NCBI GenBank assembly: GCA_023481335.1
Contig: JAMCWI010000072.1
Coordinates: 1 to 19,184 of the forward strand
Direction: 5' to 3'
Length of the DNA: 19,184 nt
From: Bacillota bacterium
GTDB taxonomy: Bacteria; Bacillota; Desulfotomaculia; Desulfotomaculales; Desulfotomaculaceae
Every line of letters begins with the position of its first letter. The first letter of the stretch is position 1. A program made the translations under genes and the position numbers. Below the pieces are notes generated by a model. The model worked only from the letters and a program-made list of their open reading frames with translations, was not told where the DNA came from and made no database searches. Shown here in pieces: positions 1-6,070 of this stretch.

Positions 1-282
1 AATAACTAATTGAACAGTTATTGCTAATCATTTTTTAGGGTTTCAATATTAGGCAGGGCTACCAAAAAATATAGACGTATTTCTCACCAAATAGTTATTT
101 AAAATTCTCACCTTTTCGAATCTACAAGACTAAAAACCTCGGGTTCATTAAAGCCTGTGGGATTTCGATTTATCGCATAGGGTACTTTGAAAAATTTTTG
201 GTTTTTTACCCGGGTAAAAAGGAATTAAATCGTTATTGAAGAAATAGTTTATGAAATATTCAGAGAATCGAGGTGTCTGTAT
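1..282. other. AT-rich leader with no supported gene
   Basis: No convincing coding frame is seen on either strand. The stretch is much more AT-rich than the genes downstream and probably contains the promoter region of the gene at 283. It holds AAAAATTTTT at 190-199 and an 18-bp perfect palindrome at 203-220 (listed separately). I looked for the conserved core of a class I cyclic-di-GMP riboswitch and did not find it. The start of the window may include the 3' flank of an upstream gene, but nothing identifies it. Confidence 0.5.
203..220. promoter_or_regulatory. 18-bp perfect palindrome, possible operator
   Basis: TTTTTACCC followed immediately by GGGTAAAAA forms a perfect dyad with no spacer, centred between 211 and 212. 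It lies 63 bp before the start codon of the 93-aa gene. A dyad of this length in a promoter region fits a binding site for a dimeric regulator. As RNA it could form a hairpin only by giving up its central bases for a loop. The regulator is unknown. Confidence 0.35.
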
Positions 283-564
283 ATGAAAGAAGGGCCTTTG
301 GATCCCCCCCAAAATGATCCTACACGCCGTGCCAAAAAATGGGTAAGCCGCGTAATTATCATGACAGATAATGGTAGAATTGAAGGCAACGTGCATGGCT
401 ACCCTACGATGCGCCTCACCGACATGCTGAACTCAAACACACAGTTTATCCCTGTTACAGATGCGGTTTTATTTGAACTATACGGAGATAAGGAATTTTC
501 CAGCGCTAAATTCCTTTCTTTGAACAAAAATATAATTCGAATTGTTATGGAGTTCGAAGATTAA
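283..564 (+). CDS. Conserved small hypothetical protein (93 aa)
   Basis: The ATG start is supported by GAGGTG at 270-275 with a 7-nt gap. The product is soluble, with no signal peptide or membrane segment. It has a charged N-terminus, then a region with the pattern GxxxGNVHGYPTMRLTDMLN (residues about 36-51), then hydrophobic beta-like strands. The look is of a small beta-rich domain resembling short bacterial proteins of unknown function (possibly the family labelled DUF6812; I am not certain). It sits 40 bp before a prepilin peptidase gene and may share its transcript, which hints at a pilus-related or housekeeping accessory role, but no function can be assigned. Its codons are more AT-rich than those of the pilus genes. 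Confidence 0.75.
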   Translation: MKEGPLDPPQNDPTRRAKKWVSRVIIMTDNGRIEGNVHGYPTMRLTDMLNSNTQFIPVTDAVLFELYGDKEFSSAKFLSLNKNIIRIVMEFED

Positions 565-604
565 AAGGTTATAACTTGGTGAAATTAGGGAGAGAAGTTT
601 TAAG

Positions 605-1147
605 TTGACGTTTTTTGATGTTTTAGTGATAGTATTGGCAAGCACGGCCGGATTTATCGACGTTAAAACCCGTAAGATACCTAACTGGCTTACTTTTACC
701 GCTGCCGCCGCCGGACTGGTGGGTAGCTTATTTGTCTACGGCTGGGCGGGCGCGCTTTTTAGTGTTAAGGGCATGCTGGCGGGTATTTGTGTTTTTTTAG
801 TCCCTTTTATTCTCGGGGGCATGGGTGGCGGAGATGTAAAACTTATGGGGGCTATCGGCGCTTTAAAGGGAGTAAATTTTACGCTCCAGACCGCGCTGTT
901 CGGCGCCCTGTGGGGCGGCATTATGGCTTTGTTCGCAATCTTCTATAAAAAGAAAAAAGAAGGTAACCTGAAAAGTTTAGCCGCTGGCTTGAAACTATTT
1001 TTATTTACAAGAGGTCGGGTCGGTAAAGAATCAATATTTGAAGTTGATAATCCCGATAAACAGGAACGGATATATATACCCTACGGCCTGGCAATTTTTC
1101 TTGGGGTTATAACGAGTTACCTGGTTCACTTGGATATCCGAATATAG
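605..1147 (+). CDS. Prepilin peptidase, A24 family, short TadV/CpaA type (180 aa)
   Basis: This is an integral-membrane aspartic protease that cleaves the leader of type IV-type prepilins on the cytoplasmic side. The two catalytic aspartates are visible: D19 in GFIDVKTRKIPNW and D77 in GGMGGGDVKLM (the GxGD motif). It lacks the N-terminal cysteine-rich methylase domain found in the PilD encoded at 5315, so it is the short TadV/CpaA form usually tied to Flp/Tad pili. A basic cytoplasmic loop (about residues 114-150) precedes the last membrane segment, which contains IPYGLAIFLG. The start is TTG, preceded by AGGGAGAG at 589-596. No tad ATPase or Flp pilin gene is in the window, so its substrate is not shown: it may serve a tad locus outside the window or act as a second peptidase for this cluster. 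Confidence 0.88.
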   Translation: MTFFDVLVIVLASTAGFIDVKTRKIPNWLTFTAAAAGLVGSLFVYGWAGALFSVKGMLAGICVFLVPFILGGMGGGDVKLMGAIGALKGVNFTLQTALFGALWGGIMALFAIFYKKKKEGNLKSLAAGLKLFLFTRGRVGKESIFEVDNPDKQERIYIPYGLAIFLGVITSYLVHLDIRI

Positions 1148-1280
1148 TAATTCTTATATTAAAAAGTCGGTAAAGCTGTTTTACGGCGATCAAGGCTGAC
1201 GGCTACGTGTTTTGAATCAAACTGCCCTTACAGTGAAAAGTTCACCAGTTTGTGAAATGGGCGCCTATGGGAGGTTTCAA

Positions 1281-1637
1281 TTGCACTACAGCCTGTACAA
1301 CAGCACCCGCTGGATAACTCTTGTTGAGAGGATGTCGGTGGCTGACCATTTTTGGCAGAGGTTGGCCGGATTAATGGGCAAGCAGGAACTCGCCCACAAT
1401 GAGGGGCTGCTTATAGTCCCGTGCAAGGCGGTACACACCATGTTTATGCGGTTTCCTATCGACCTGCTTTTCCTCAGCCGCGATTTTACCATTGTGAGAA
1501 TCATTGAAAATCTCCGTCCCTGGCGCGCCACTCCCACAGTCAAAAGTTCTTACCAGGTATTGGAGCTTAACGCCGGCTCCGCGGCAAGAACAGGGACGGC
1601 GGTTGGAGATAAACTCTCTATTGTGAGAAATGGGTAG
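1281..1637 (+). CDS. DUF192 family protein (118 aa)
   Basis: This is a single-domain DUF192 protein. The hallmark stretches are RMSVADHFWQRLAGLMGK, then VHTMFMRFPIDLLFL, then VLELNAG, with a C-terminal GDKL strand. The family is a small beta-rich fold of unknown biochemical role. I chose TTG at 1281 because GGGAGG lies at 1269-1274 with a 6-nt gap and because family members start just before this point. An open frame extends to a TTG at 1212 with an in-frame ATG at 1257, but neither has a comparable ribosome binding site and the extra residues do not look conserved. DUF192 genes are sometimes found near Flp/Tad pilus genes, which fits the TadV-type peptidase upstream. The next gene, nadC, begins 17 bp later, so the two are probably cotranscribed. 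Confidence 0.82.
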   Translation: MHYSLYNSTRWITLVERMSVADHFWQRLAGLMGKQELAHNEGLLIVPCKAVHTMFMRFPIDLLFLSRDFTIVRIIENLRPWRATPTVKSSYQVLELNAGSAARTGTAVGDKLSIVRNG

Positions 1638-1654
1638 ACTATTAGTATCTTATT

Positions 1655-2542
1655 GTGGTGGGGGGAGGACATATAGACGTAAACATACTGGAACTGGCTG
1701 CTTTAATAGACCGCTGCCTTGCCGAGGACATCGGCGCCGGCGACCTGACTACAAATTCAATCATACCCGGGGATGCGGCAGCCTGCGGTTTCATCGTTGC
1801 AAAAGAGGCCGGCGTGGTGGCCGGGCTGCCATTGGCCGAAATGGTGTTCAGGCGCCTCGACCGGGAGATCGACTTCCGGTACAACTTAAGGGACGGTGTA
1901 AGGGTGGAGCGCGGCGCCGTCCTGGCCGAAGTGCGCGGCAGCGCCCGCGCCGTCTTGAGCGGTGAGCGGCTGGCGCTGAATTTCCTACAAAGACTGTCCG
2001 GCATTGCAACAAGGACAGCTCGCATGGTGGAACTGGTGGCCGGCACGAAGGCATCTGTTGTGGACACCAGGAAGACCACGCCCGGTTTGAGGGCGCTCGA
2101 AAAGTACGCGGTACGTGTGGGAGGCGGGCGCAACCACCGCTTCGGCCTGTACGACGCCGTTTTGATTAAAGACAACCACATCAGGATGGCGGGCGGTATT
2201 TCCGCGGCAGTAGACCTGTCCAGGCGGCGCTGTCCCCACACGGCCAAAATTGAAGTGGAAGTGGAAGACCTCGCCGGGGTGAGGGAAGCCCTTCAAGCCC
2301 GCGCCGACATCATCATGCTGGACAATATGCCCCCCTTGCTTATGCGGGAGGCTGTGGCGCTCGTAGCGGGTCGCGCCCTGGTAGAGGCTTCGGGAAAAAT
2401 CAGTGAAGAAAATATCAGTGAGGTGGCCGCCACAGGGGTAGACCTGATCTCAATCGGCGCTCTCACCCACTCGGCGCCCTCCCTGGATGTCAGCCTGGAT
2501 GTGGGGGAGGTAAAGGCCGCCCGGCAGAAAAAGACTCCTTAA
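1655..2542 (+). CDS. nadC: Nicotinate-nucleotide pyrophosphorylase (carboxylating)
   Basis: The enzyme, quinolinate phosphoribosyltransferase, converts quinolinate and PRPP to nicotinate mononucleotide, CO2 and pyrophosphate in de novo NAD synthesis. The family signature is complete: EDIGAGDLTT near the N-terminus, LNFLQRLSGIAT, then DTRKTTPGLR followed by EKYAVRVGGGRNHR and LYDAVLIKDNHI, and later the barrel strand motifs IEVEVED, IIMLDN and VEASGKISEENI. The length of 295 aa is normal. The start is uncertain. GTG at 1655 opens the frame, but the best purine tract (GGGGGGAGG, 1659-1667) lies inside the reading frame, so a downstream non-ATG start such as CTG at 1688 is conceivable. No nadA or nadB is present in the window. 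Confidence 0.95.
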   Translation: MVGGGHIDVNILELAALIDRCLAEDIGAGDLTTNSIIPGDAAACGFIVAKEAGVVAGLPLAEMVFRRLDREIDFRYNLRDGVRVERGAVLAEVRGSARAVLSGERLALNFLQRLSGIATRTARMVELVAGTKASVVDTRKTTPGLRALEKYAVRVGGGRNHRFGLYDAVLIKDNHIRMAGGISAAVDLSRRRCPHTAKIEVEVEDLAGVREALQARADIIMLDNMPPLLMREAVALVAGRALVEASGKISEENISEVAATGVDLISIGALTHSAPSLDVSLDVGEVKAARQKKTP

Positions 2543-2574
2543 CTGACATAGCCCAAAGGAATAGCCATTTTTGA

Positions 2575-2606
2575 TTGTTAACTTAAAATAATGCATTAGT
2601 TGACAT
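2575..2606 (+). promoter_or_regulatory. BirA operator upstream of birA
   Basis: The inverted repeat TTGTTAACT (2575-2583) - 14 nt - AGTTGACAT (2598-2606) matches the form of the known BirA (biotin repressor) operator, TTGTnAACc-N14/15-gGTTnACAA. The right half-site overlaps the -35 box of the promoter listed next, so bound BirA would block RNA polymerase. This predicts autoregulation of birA by biotin. A second copy with the same 14-nt spacing lies upstream of bioY. Confidence 0.8.
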
Positions 2607-2628
2607 TTTGTAATTCCCGTATTATATT
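2600..2628 (+). promoter_or_regulatory. birA promoter (sigma-A type)
   Basis: A consensus -35 TTGACA at 2600-2605 is followed after exactly 17 nt by TATATT at 2623-2628. Transcription would start near 2635, leaving a very short leader that begins about at the AGAGG ribosome binding site (2634-2638). The -35 box is embedded in the right half of the BirA operator. Confidence 0.72.
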
Positions 2629-2647
2629 TTGGTAGAGGTGTGGCCTT

Positions 2648-3628
2648 TTGAAAGAAGTGGTGCTTAAAATGCTGAAGCAGGGCAGCCCTGAATTCGTTTC
2701 GGGAGAAGAGATCTGCAGGAGCCTTAACGTTACCCGCACGGCCGTCTGGAAAAACATAAAGGCCCTGAAGGAGGACGGCTACAAGATCGAGGCCCGGCCG
2801 AGGGCCGGTTACCTGTTTAAATCGGCGCCGGACATCCCCTACCCGGGGGAAATCCGGGAGGGGCTGGTTACCAGGGTGTTCGGCCGCAAGGTCTATTACT
2901 ATGACAGCGCTCCGTCTACCAACGTCCTGGCCAGGGAACTGGCCCAAAAAGGCGCGCCGGAAGGTGCGCTGGTCATTACCGAAGAGCAGACAGGCGGAAA
3001 AGGCCGATTAGGCCGCGGCTGGCACTCGCCAAGAGGAATGGGCCTCTGGTTTTCCCTGATCTTCCGCCCGCCGGCCGCTCCGGCCCAGGCGGTGCAGCTG
3101 ACCATACTGGCGGCCGTGGCCCTGACCGAGGCAATCCGAAAGGAAACAGGGCTTCCGGTTGGAATAAAGTGGCCGAACGACCTGCTTTTTGACGGTAAAA
3201 AGATTTGCGGCATTCTGACGGAAATGAGCGCGGAAATGGAGAGGGTCAATTACCTGGTAATCGGCGCCGGCATAAATGTGGGCCAGTCCGCGAGGGACTT
3301 TGCGGAAGAAGTTCGAGACACGGCGACTTCTCTTTTCCTTGCTCTAAACCGCCCGGTGTCCAGGGTGAAGCTGTTGCAGTCCATCCTGGAGTCAACTGAG
3401 AAGTGGTATGACCGTTGGCTGGCGGAGGGGTTCACCCCGGTCCTGGGCAGGTGGAAAGAACTTTCTGTCACGCTCCGGCGCCCCGTCCGGATCCATTCCT
3501 TTAACGAAACCTGGGATGGCTGGGCTGAGGATTTGGACGAGGAAGGCGCCCTGATCGTACAGATGCCTGACCGGAGCCGGAGAAAGGTTGTTTCCGGCGA
3601 GGTTTCCCTGAGGCTCGATTTGACTTGA
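2648..3628 (+). CDS. birA: Bifunctional biotin-[acetyl-CoA-carboxylase] ligase / biotin repressor
   Basis: The protein makes biotinyl-5'-AMP and transfers biotin to the carrier lysine of biotin-dependent carboxylases. Residues 1-60 form a winged helix-turn-helix (SGEEICRSLNVTRTAVWKNIKAL), so this is the DNA-binding class II form. The catalytic core has GGKGRLGRGW (116-125, biotinyl-AMP loop), KWPNDLL (174-180) and KKICGILTE (184-192). The small C-terminal domain runs from about 275 to 326. The length of 326 aa is normal. The start is TTG with AGAGGTG upstream. Two BirA-type operators, at its own promoter and before bioY, indicate that it regulates both genes as the biotin-responsive repressor. 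Confidence 0.96.
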   Translation: MKEVVLKMLKQGSPEFVSGEEICRSLNVTRTAVWKNIKALKEDGYKIEARPRAGYLFKSAPDIPYPGEIREGLVTRVFGRKVYYYDSAPSTNVLARELAQKGAPEGALVITEEQTGGKGRLGRGWHSPRGMGLWFSLIFRPPAAPAQAVQLTILAAVALTEAIRKETGLPVGIKWPNDLLFDGKKICGILTEMSAEMERVNYLVIGAGINVGQSARDFAEEVRDTATSLFLALNRPVSRVKLLQSILESTEKWYDRWLAEGFTPVLGRWKELSVTLRRPVRIHSFNETWDGWAEDLDEEGALIVQMPDRSRRKVVSGEVSLRLDLT

Positions 3629-3688
3629 CGGTTGTATTGCAATGTGTTCGGGAGATGTCGCTCTTAGAAGGGATTTAGTTTAATAAAT

Positions 3689-3720
3689 TTGTCAACTTCA
3701 TTTAATTCTTAGGTTAACAA
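3689..3720 (+). promoter_or_regulatory. BirA operator upstream of bioY
   Basis: TTGTCAACT (3689-3697) - 14 nt - GGTTAACAA (3712-3720) is an inverted repeat of the same form and spacing as the site before birA. The four half-sites, read outside-in, are TTGTTAACT, ATGTCAACT, TTGTCAACT and TTGTTAACC. A possible -35 TTAACA (3714-3719) overlaps the right half and is followed after 17 nt by TCAAAT (3737-3742), the same geometry as at birA but with weaker boxes. This predicts biotin-dependent repression of bioY. Confidence 0.8.
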
Positions 3721-3735
3721 AAATAAGTTCAACCC

Positions 3736-3841
3736 TTCAAATAAGTAAACCACCCATGATGGCGCCATCACAAACCGCAGATGAAAATGCCGGCACAATG
3801 TCAAGTTCAAATAAGTGAATAAGTGAAGGGACAGGCACCCC
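3736..3841. repeat. bioY leader: direct repeats, palindrome and REP-like element
   Basis: The untranslated stretch before bioY holds an 11-bp direct repeat TTCAAATAAGT at 3736-3746 and 3806-3816, a 14-bp perfect palindrome TGATGGCGCCATCA at 3757-3770, and AGGGACAGGCACCCC at 3827-3841. The last resembles the short palindrome arm (GGGACAGGCACC) seen repeatedly in Firmicutes and deltaproteobacterial genomes next to REP-type elements. No transposase gene is nearby. The mix suggests a remnant of a small repeat element inserted into the leader. Confidence 0.4.
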
Positions 3842-3868
3842 AATTAGTTAAAAAGGAGAATGATTTAT

Positions 3869-4441
3869 ATGTCAAAGTTTTCAGCGCGCGATATGACTCT
3901 TACGTCCCTTTTTGCCTCCCTGGCGGTAGTGGCTTCTATGCTGGCGCGTTATGCCGGCCCAATTGTCCCTTTTAGCCTTCTGCCCTTTGTGGCCATGCTG
4001 GCGGGCGGCTACCTCGGGCCGAGGCTCGGCGCCATGAGCATGCTGGTCTATATTCTTCTGGGCCTTGCCGGAGTGCCGGTATTTGCAAAGGCTCCTTTCG
4101 GCGGTCCGGCATACGTGCTGCAGCCCACTTTCGGGTTTCTACCCGGGTTTGTAGCCGCCGCCTATTTAATCGGCCGCCTCTTGAAAAACAGGGAAAGCGC
4201 GGGGGCGGCGCGGTACTTTCTGGCCATGACAGCCGGGGTGGCGGTTATTTACCTGGTTGGCCTGCCTTACCTCTATGTGATCCTGACTTTTTACCTCGGC
4301 AAAAATGTGTCTTTAGCCGGACTCCTGACCATAGGATTTACACCGTTTATCATACCGGACCTGGTTAAAGCCGCCGCAGCCGCCGCCCTGGCCAGGACTT
4401 TGTACCGCAGGCTCAATGTTTCAAGGGGCGGCGGACCCTAA
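3869..4441 (+). CDS. bioY: Biotin transporter S component BioY
   Basis: BioY is the substrate-binding membrane subunit of the ECF-type biotin transporter. The protein (190 aa) has about six hydrophobic segments and the family features: an N-terminal membrane helix after FSARDMTLTSLFASLA, the YLGPRLGAMSMLVYILLGL stretch, GVPVFAKAPFGGPAYVLQPT, FLPGFVAAAYL, and the C-terminal PDLVKA motif. I chose ATG at 3869 because AAGGAG (3853-3858) is 10 nt away; the ATG at 3860 would be almost touching it. No ecfA or ecfT energising genes are in the window, so it would rely on shared ECF modules or act alone. Regulation by BirA is indicated by the operator at 3689-3720. Confidence 0.95.
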   Translation: MSKFSARDMTLTSLFASLAVVASMLARYAGPIVPFSLLPFVAMLAGGYLGPRLGAMSMLVYILLGLAGVPVFAKAPFGGPAYVLQPTFGFLPGFVAAAYLIGRLLKNRESAGAARYFLAMTAGVAVIYLVGLPYLYVILTFYLGKNVSLAGLLTIGFTPFIIPDLVKAAAAAALARTLYRRLNVSRGGGP

Positions 4442-4497
4442 AACAGATCTCTCAGAAGTAAAATATATTACTATCCCGATACCTGTTATTTTTTTTG
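4442..4497 (+). terminator. Weak rho-independent terminator after bioY
   Basis: AACAG (4442-4446) can pair with CTGTT (4483-4487), enclosing a second stem AGTAA/TTACT (4457-4461 with 4468-4472), and is followed by a run of T at 4489-4496. The stems are short and AU-rich, so termination may be partial. Confidence 0.35.
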
Positions 4498-4561
4498 CAA
4501 TAGAAAGGGTAGTTTTTTCTTCAATAATCACAAAAATATCAAACTGGTTATTAAAATTATA

Positions 4562-4588
4562 TTAAGAAAAATTGAATTTTGCCGATTA
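4562..4588 (+). promoter_or_regulatory. Possible sigma-28 (SigD/FliA)-type promoter before pilA
   Basis: GCCGATTA at 4581-4588 matches the sigma-28 -10 consensus GCCGATAA at 7 of 8 positions. TTAA at 4562-4565 matches the -35 core TAAA at 3 of 4 positions with the expected 15-nt spacing. No good sigma-A promoter was seen between bioY and pilA. Transcription would start about 80 nt before the pilA ATG. This is inferred from motif similarity only. Confidence 0.35.
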
Positions 4589-4672
4589 AGAAAACAGGCT
4601 CACCAATAAGATACAGGCGGTCAATTTATGATTTTAAGAAGAGAAAAGATATCGGCAAAAGGAGGTGAAAGT

Positions 4673-5050
4673 ATGTTTGCTTTCCGCCGCGTCCTCAAGA
4701 ACCGCAAAGGCTTCACCCTGGTGGAATTGATGGTTGTCGTGGTCATCATTGGTATTCTGGTTGCTATTGCTATTCCTGTTTATAATGGCACTCAGAATAC
4801 TGCGAGGATAAGTGCTGTCCAGGCTAATGTACGTATTATAAATGGGTCGATTGCTGCATATCAAGCAAACAATGGGGCTTATCCAGCTAGTGCTACTTAC
4901 GATGACCTTATTATTTTGCTAACAGGCAATACAAATGGTGGACCTTACTTGAAAGCAGAACCTGTATGGCCGGATGGAACATCAGCCCAAACTTATACTG
5001 CAGCTACTGGATCTCTTACTGCAACATTTGGTGGTACAGTATATCAATAA
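4673..5050 (+). CDS. pilA: Type IV major pilin (type IVa prepilin)
   Basis: This is the structural subunit of the pilus fibre. The 125-aa prepilin has a 13-residue basic leader ending in G13, then FTLVELMVVVVIIGILVAIAIP, the classic N-terminal hydrophobic helix with Glu at +5 for assembly. Cleavage and N-methylation would be done by the PilD encoded at 5315. The mature protein (about 112 aa) is short and has no cysteines, so it lacks the C-terminal disulfide loop of many pilins; the globular part is rich in T, A, G and N. ATG at 4673 is chosen for the strong AAAGGAGGTGA at 4658-4668; the frame opens earlier at 4628. The 3' two-thirds is clearly more AT-rich than the 5' part and the flanking genes. 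Confidence 0.96.
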   Translation: MFAFRRVLKNRKGFTLVELMVVVVIIGILVAIAIPVYNGTQNTARISAVQANVRIINGSIAAYQANNGAYPASATYDDLIILLTGNTNGGPYLKAEPVWPDGTSAQTYTAATGSLTATFGGTVYQ

Positions 5051-5314
5051 AAGAACAACGGTGCCAGGCACTTAAGTTATTAAACTTATGGTAGGTTCGG
5101 TTTGCGCGGTATCCGCCGCTGCTTCAGCTTCTATTGAAATGTCGAAAGGAGTGTGGCTTTAGAGCCCGCTCCTTTGATATCTCTGCCTATTATTTATGCC
5201 AGCTTATTACGAATATTCCCGGGCCATCTCATGGTCTCCGGGATGAATAAGTTGGTGATTGCGCCCGGACAATAATTGTTGAAGAATACGGACAGAACTT
5301 AAGTGGAGGTAAAA
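5051..5314 (+). other. Hairpin-rich gap between pilA and pilD
   Basis: There is no gene here. Starting from the pilA stop it contains GGTGCCAGGCAC (5060-5071), whose core GTGCCaGGCAC is an odd-centred palindrome of REP type. Next come a GCGG-TAT-CCGC hairpin near 5105-5115, the two-part hairpin at 5145-5175 (listed separately), and a hairpin at 5218-5242 (CCCGG/CCGGG outside, CCAT/ATGG inside, CTC loop). This stacking could stabilise the pilA transcript or end it, so that pilD is made at a lower level. The pilD ribosome binding site closes the gap. Confidence 0.5.
5145..5175 (+). terminator. Stem-loop after pilA (attenuator or terminator-like)
   Basis: AAAGGAG (5145-5151) pairs with CTCCTTT (5169-5175), and the inner GGCT (5155-5158) pairs with AGCC (5163-5166) around a TTAG loop. 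The 3' arm ends in only three T, so it is a weak intrinsic terminator at best. It may be a processing or stabilising hairpin that lets pilA be expressed above the genes that follow. Confidence 0.4.
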
Positions 5315-6070
5315 ATGGAGTACTTGTGGTGGGGGCTGGTCTTTTTTACCGGCGCCGCAGTCGGCAGCTTTCTCAATGTCTGCATCTGCCGGATGCCTGC
5401 CGGCGGGTCTATCGTCTACCCGCCATCGCACTGCCCGGCCTGCAGGCATATCTTGAATTTTCGCAATCTTATACCCGTTTTTAGCTATGTTTTTCTTAAG
5501 GGAAGATGCCGCTACTGCGGCTGCAAGATTTCTTCGCAGTACCCTCTGGTGGAACTGATTACCGGCCTCTTGTTTGTAATGTCTGCAGCCAAATACGGTG
5601 TAACCCTGAGCACCCTGCGGGCGATCCTGTTGATTTCCGTGGTAATCCCTGCAGCGGCTATAGATTTGAAGTATAAAATAATACCGGATAAGATTAACCT
5701 GGCCGGAGTTGTTCTAGGCATTCCCCTTATTTTTGAGTCGAAAGAAGTGTTTTTCTCCAGCGCCATAGGTTTTTTTGCCGGAGGGGGGCTGCTCTTTTTG
5801 ATTGCGGTGGCCTCGCGTGGCGGTATGGGGGGCGGTGACATCAAGTTGGCCGCGGTGATAGGGCTTCTGCTGGGCTGGAAACAACTTCTGTTGGCGCTCT
5901 TTCTGGCTTTTTTGGTGGGGAGCGCAGCCGGATTGACCATGACAATATTTAAGGTGGTAAGATTGAAGGAGCCCGTCCCCTTTGGGCCGTACCTAGCCCT
6001 TGGCGCCCTCGCGGCCGCGATGGAGGGGGACAGAATTATTAAATGGTACATTGGACTATTGACTATGTAA
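5315..6070 (+). CDS. pilD: Prepilin peptidase / N-methyltransferase PilD
   Basis: This bifunctional membrane enzyme removes the prepilin leader and N-methylates the new N-terminus. The protein (251 aa) shows GAAVGSFLNVCICRMP at the start and the zinc-binding cysteine pairs C40-x2-C43 and C65-x2-C68 in the methylase domain. The aspartic protease part has D117 in AIDLKYKIIPD and D175 in GGMGGGDIKL. Eight or so hydrophobic segments are spread through it, and the length is normal. ATG at 5315 is chosen because GTGGAGGT (5303-5310) sits at the right distance; the frame also opens at that GTG. It is the full-length counterpart of the short peptidase at 605, and its position right after pilA indicates that it processes PilA and the minor prepilins. 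Confidence 0.96.
   Translation: MEYLWWGLVFFTGAAVGSFLNVCICRMPAGGSIVYPPSHCPACRHILNFRNLIPVFSYVFLKGRCRYCGCKISSQYPLVELITGLLFVMSAAKYGVTLSTLRAILLISVVIPAAAIDLKYKIIPDKINLAGVVLGIPLIFESKEVFFSSAIGFFAGGGLLFLIAVASRGGMGGGDIKLAAVIGLLLGWKQLLLALFLAFLVGSAAGLTMTIFKVVRLKEPVPFGPYLALGALAAAMEGDRIIKWYIGLLTM

Noticed and set aside
148..396. 82-codon open frame on the minus strand
   Set aside because: It overlaps the well-supported 93-aa gene, has no ribosome binding site, and its residues resemble no family.
1630..1965. 111-codon plus-strand frame overlapping nadC
   Set aside because: It is out of frame with the conserved NadC sequence and rich in Arg/Gly, typical of a shadow frame.
5198..5248. 16-codon frame ATG...TGA between pilA and pilD
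   Set aside because: It has no ribosome binding site and coincides with a hairpin, so the structure explains it better.
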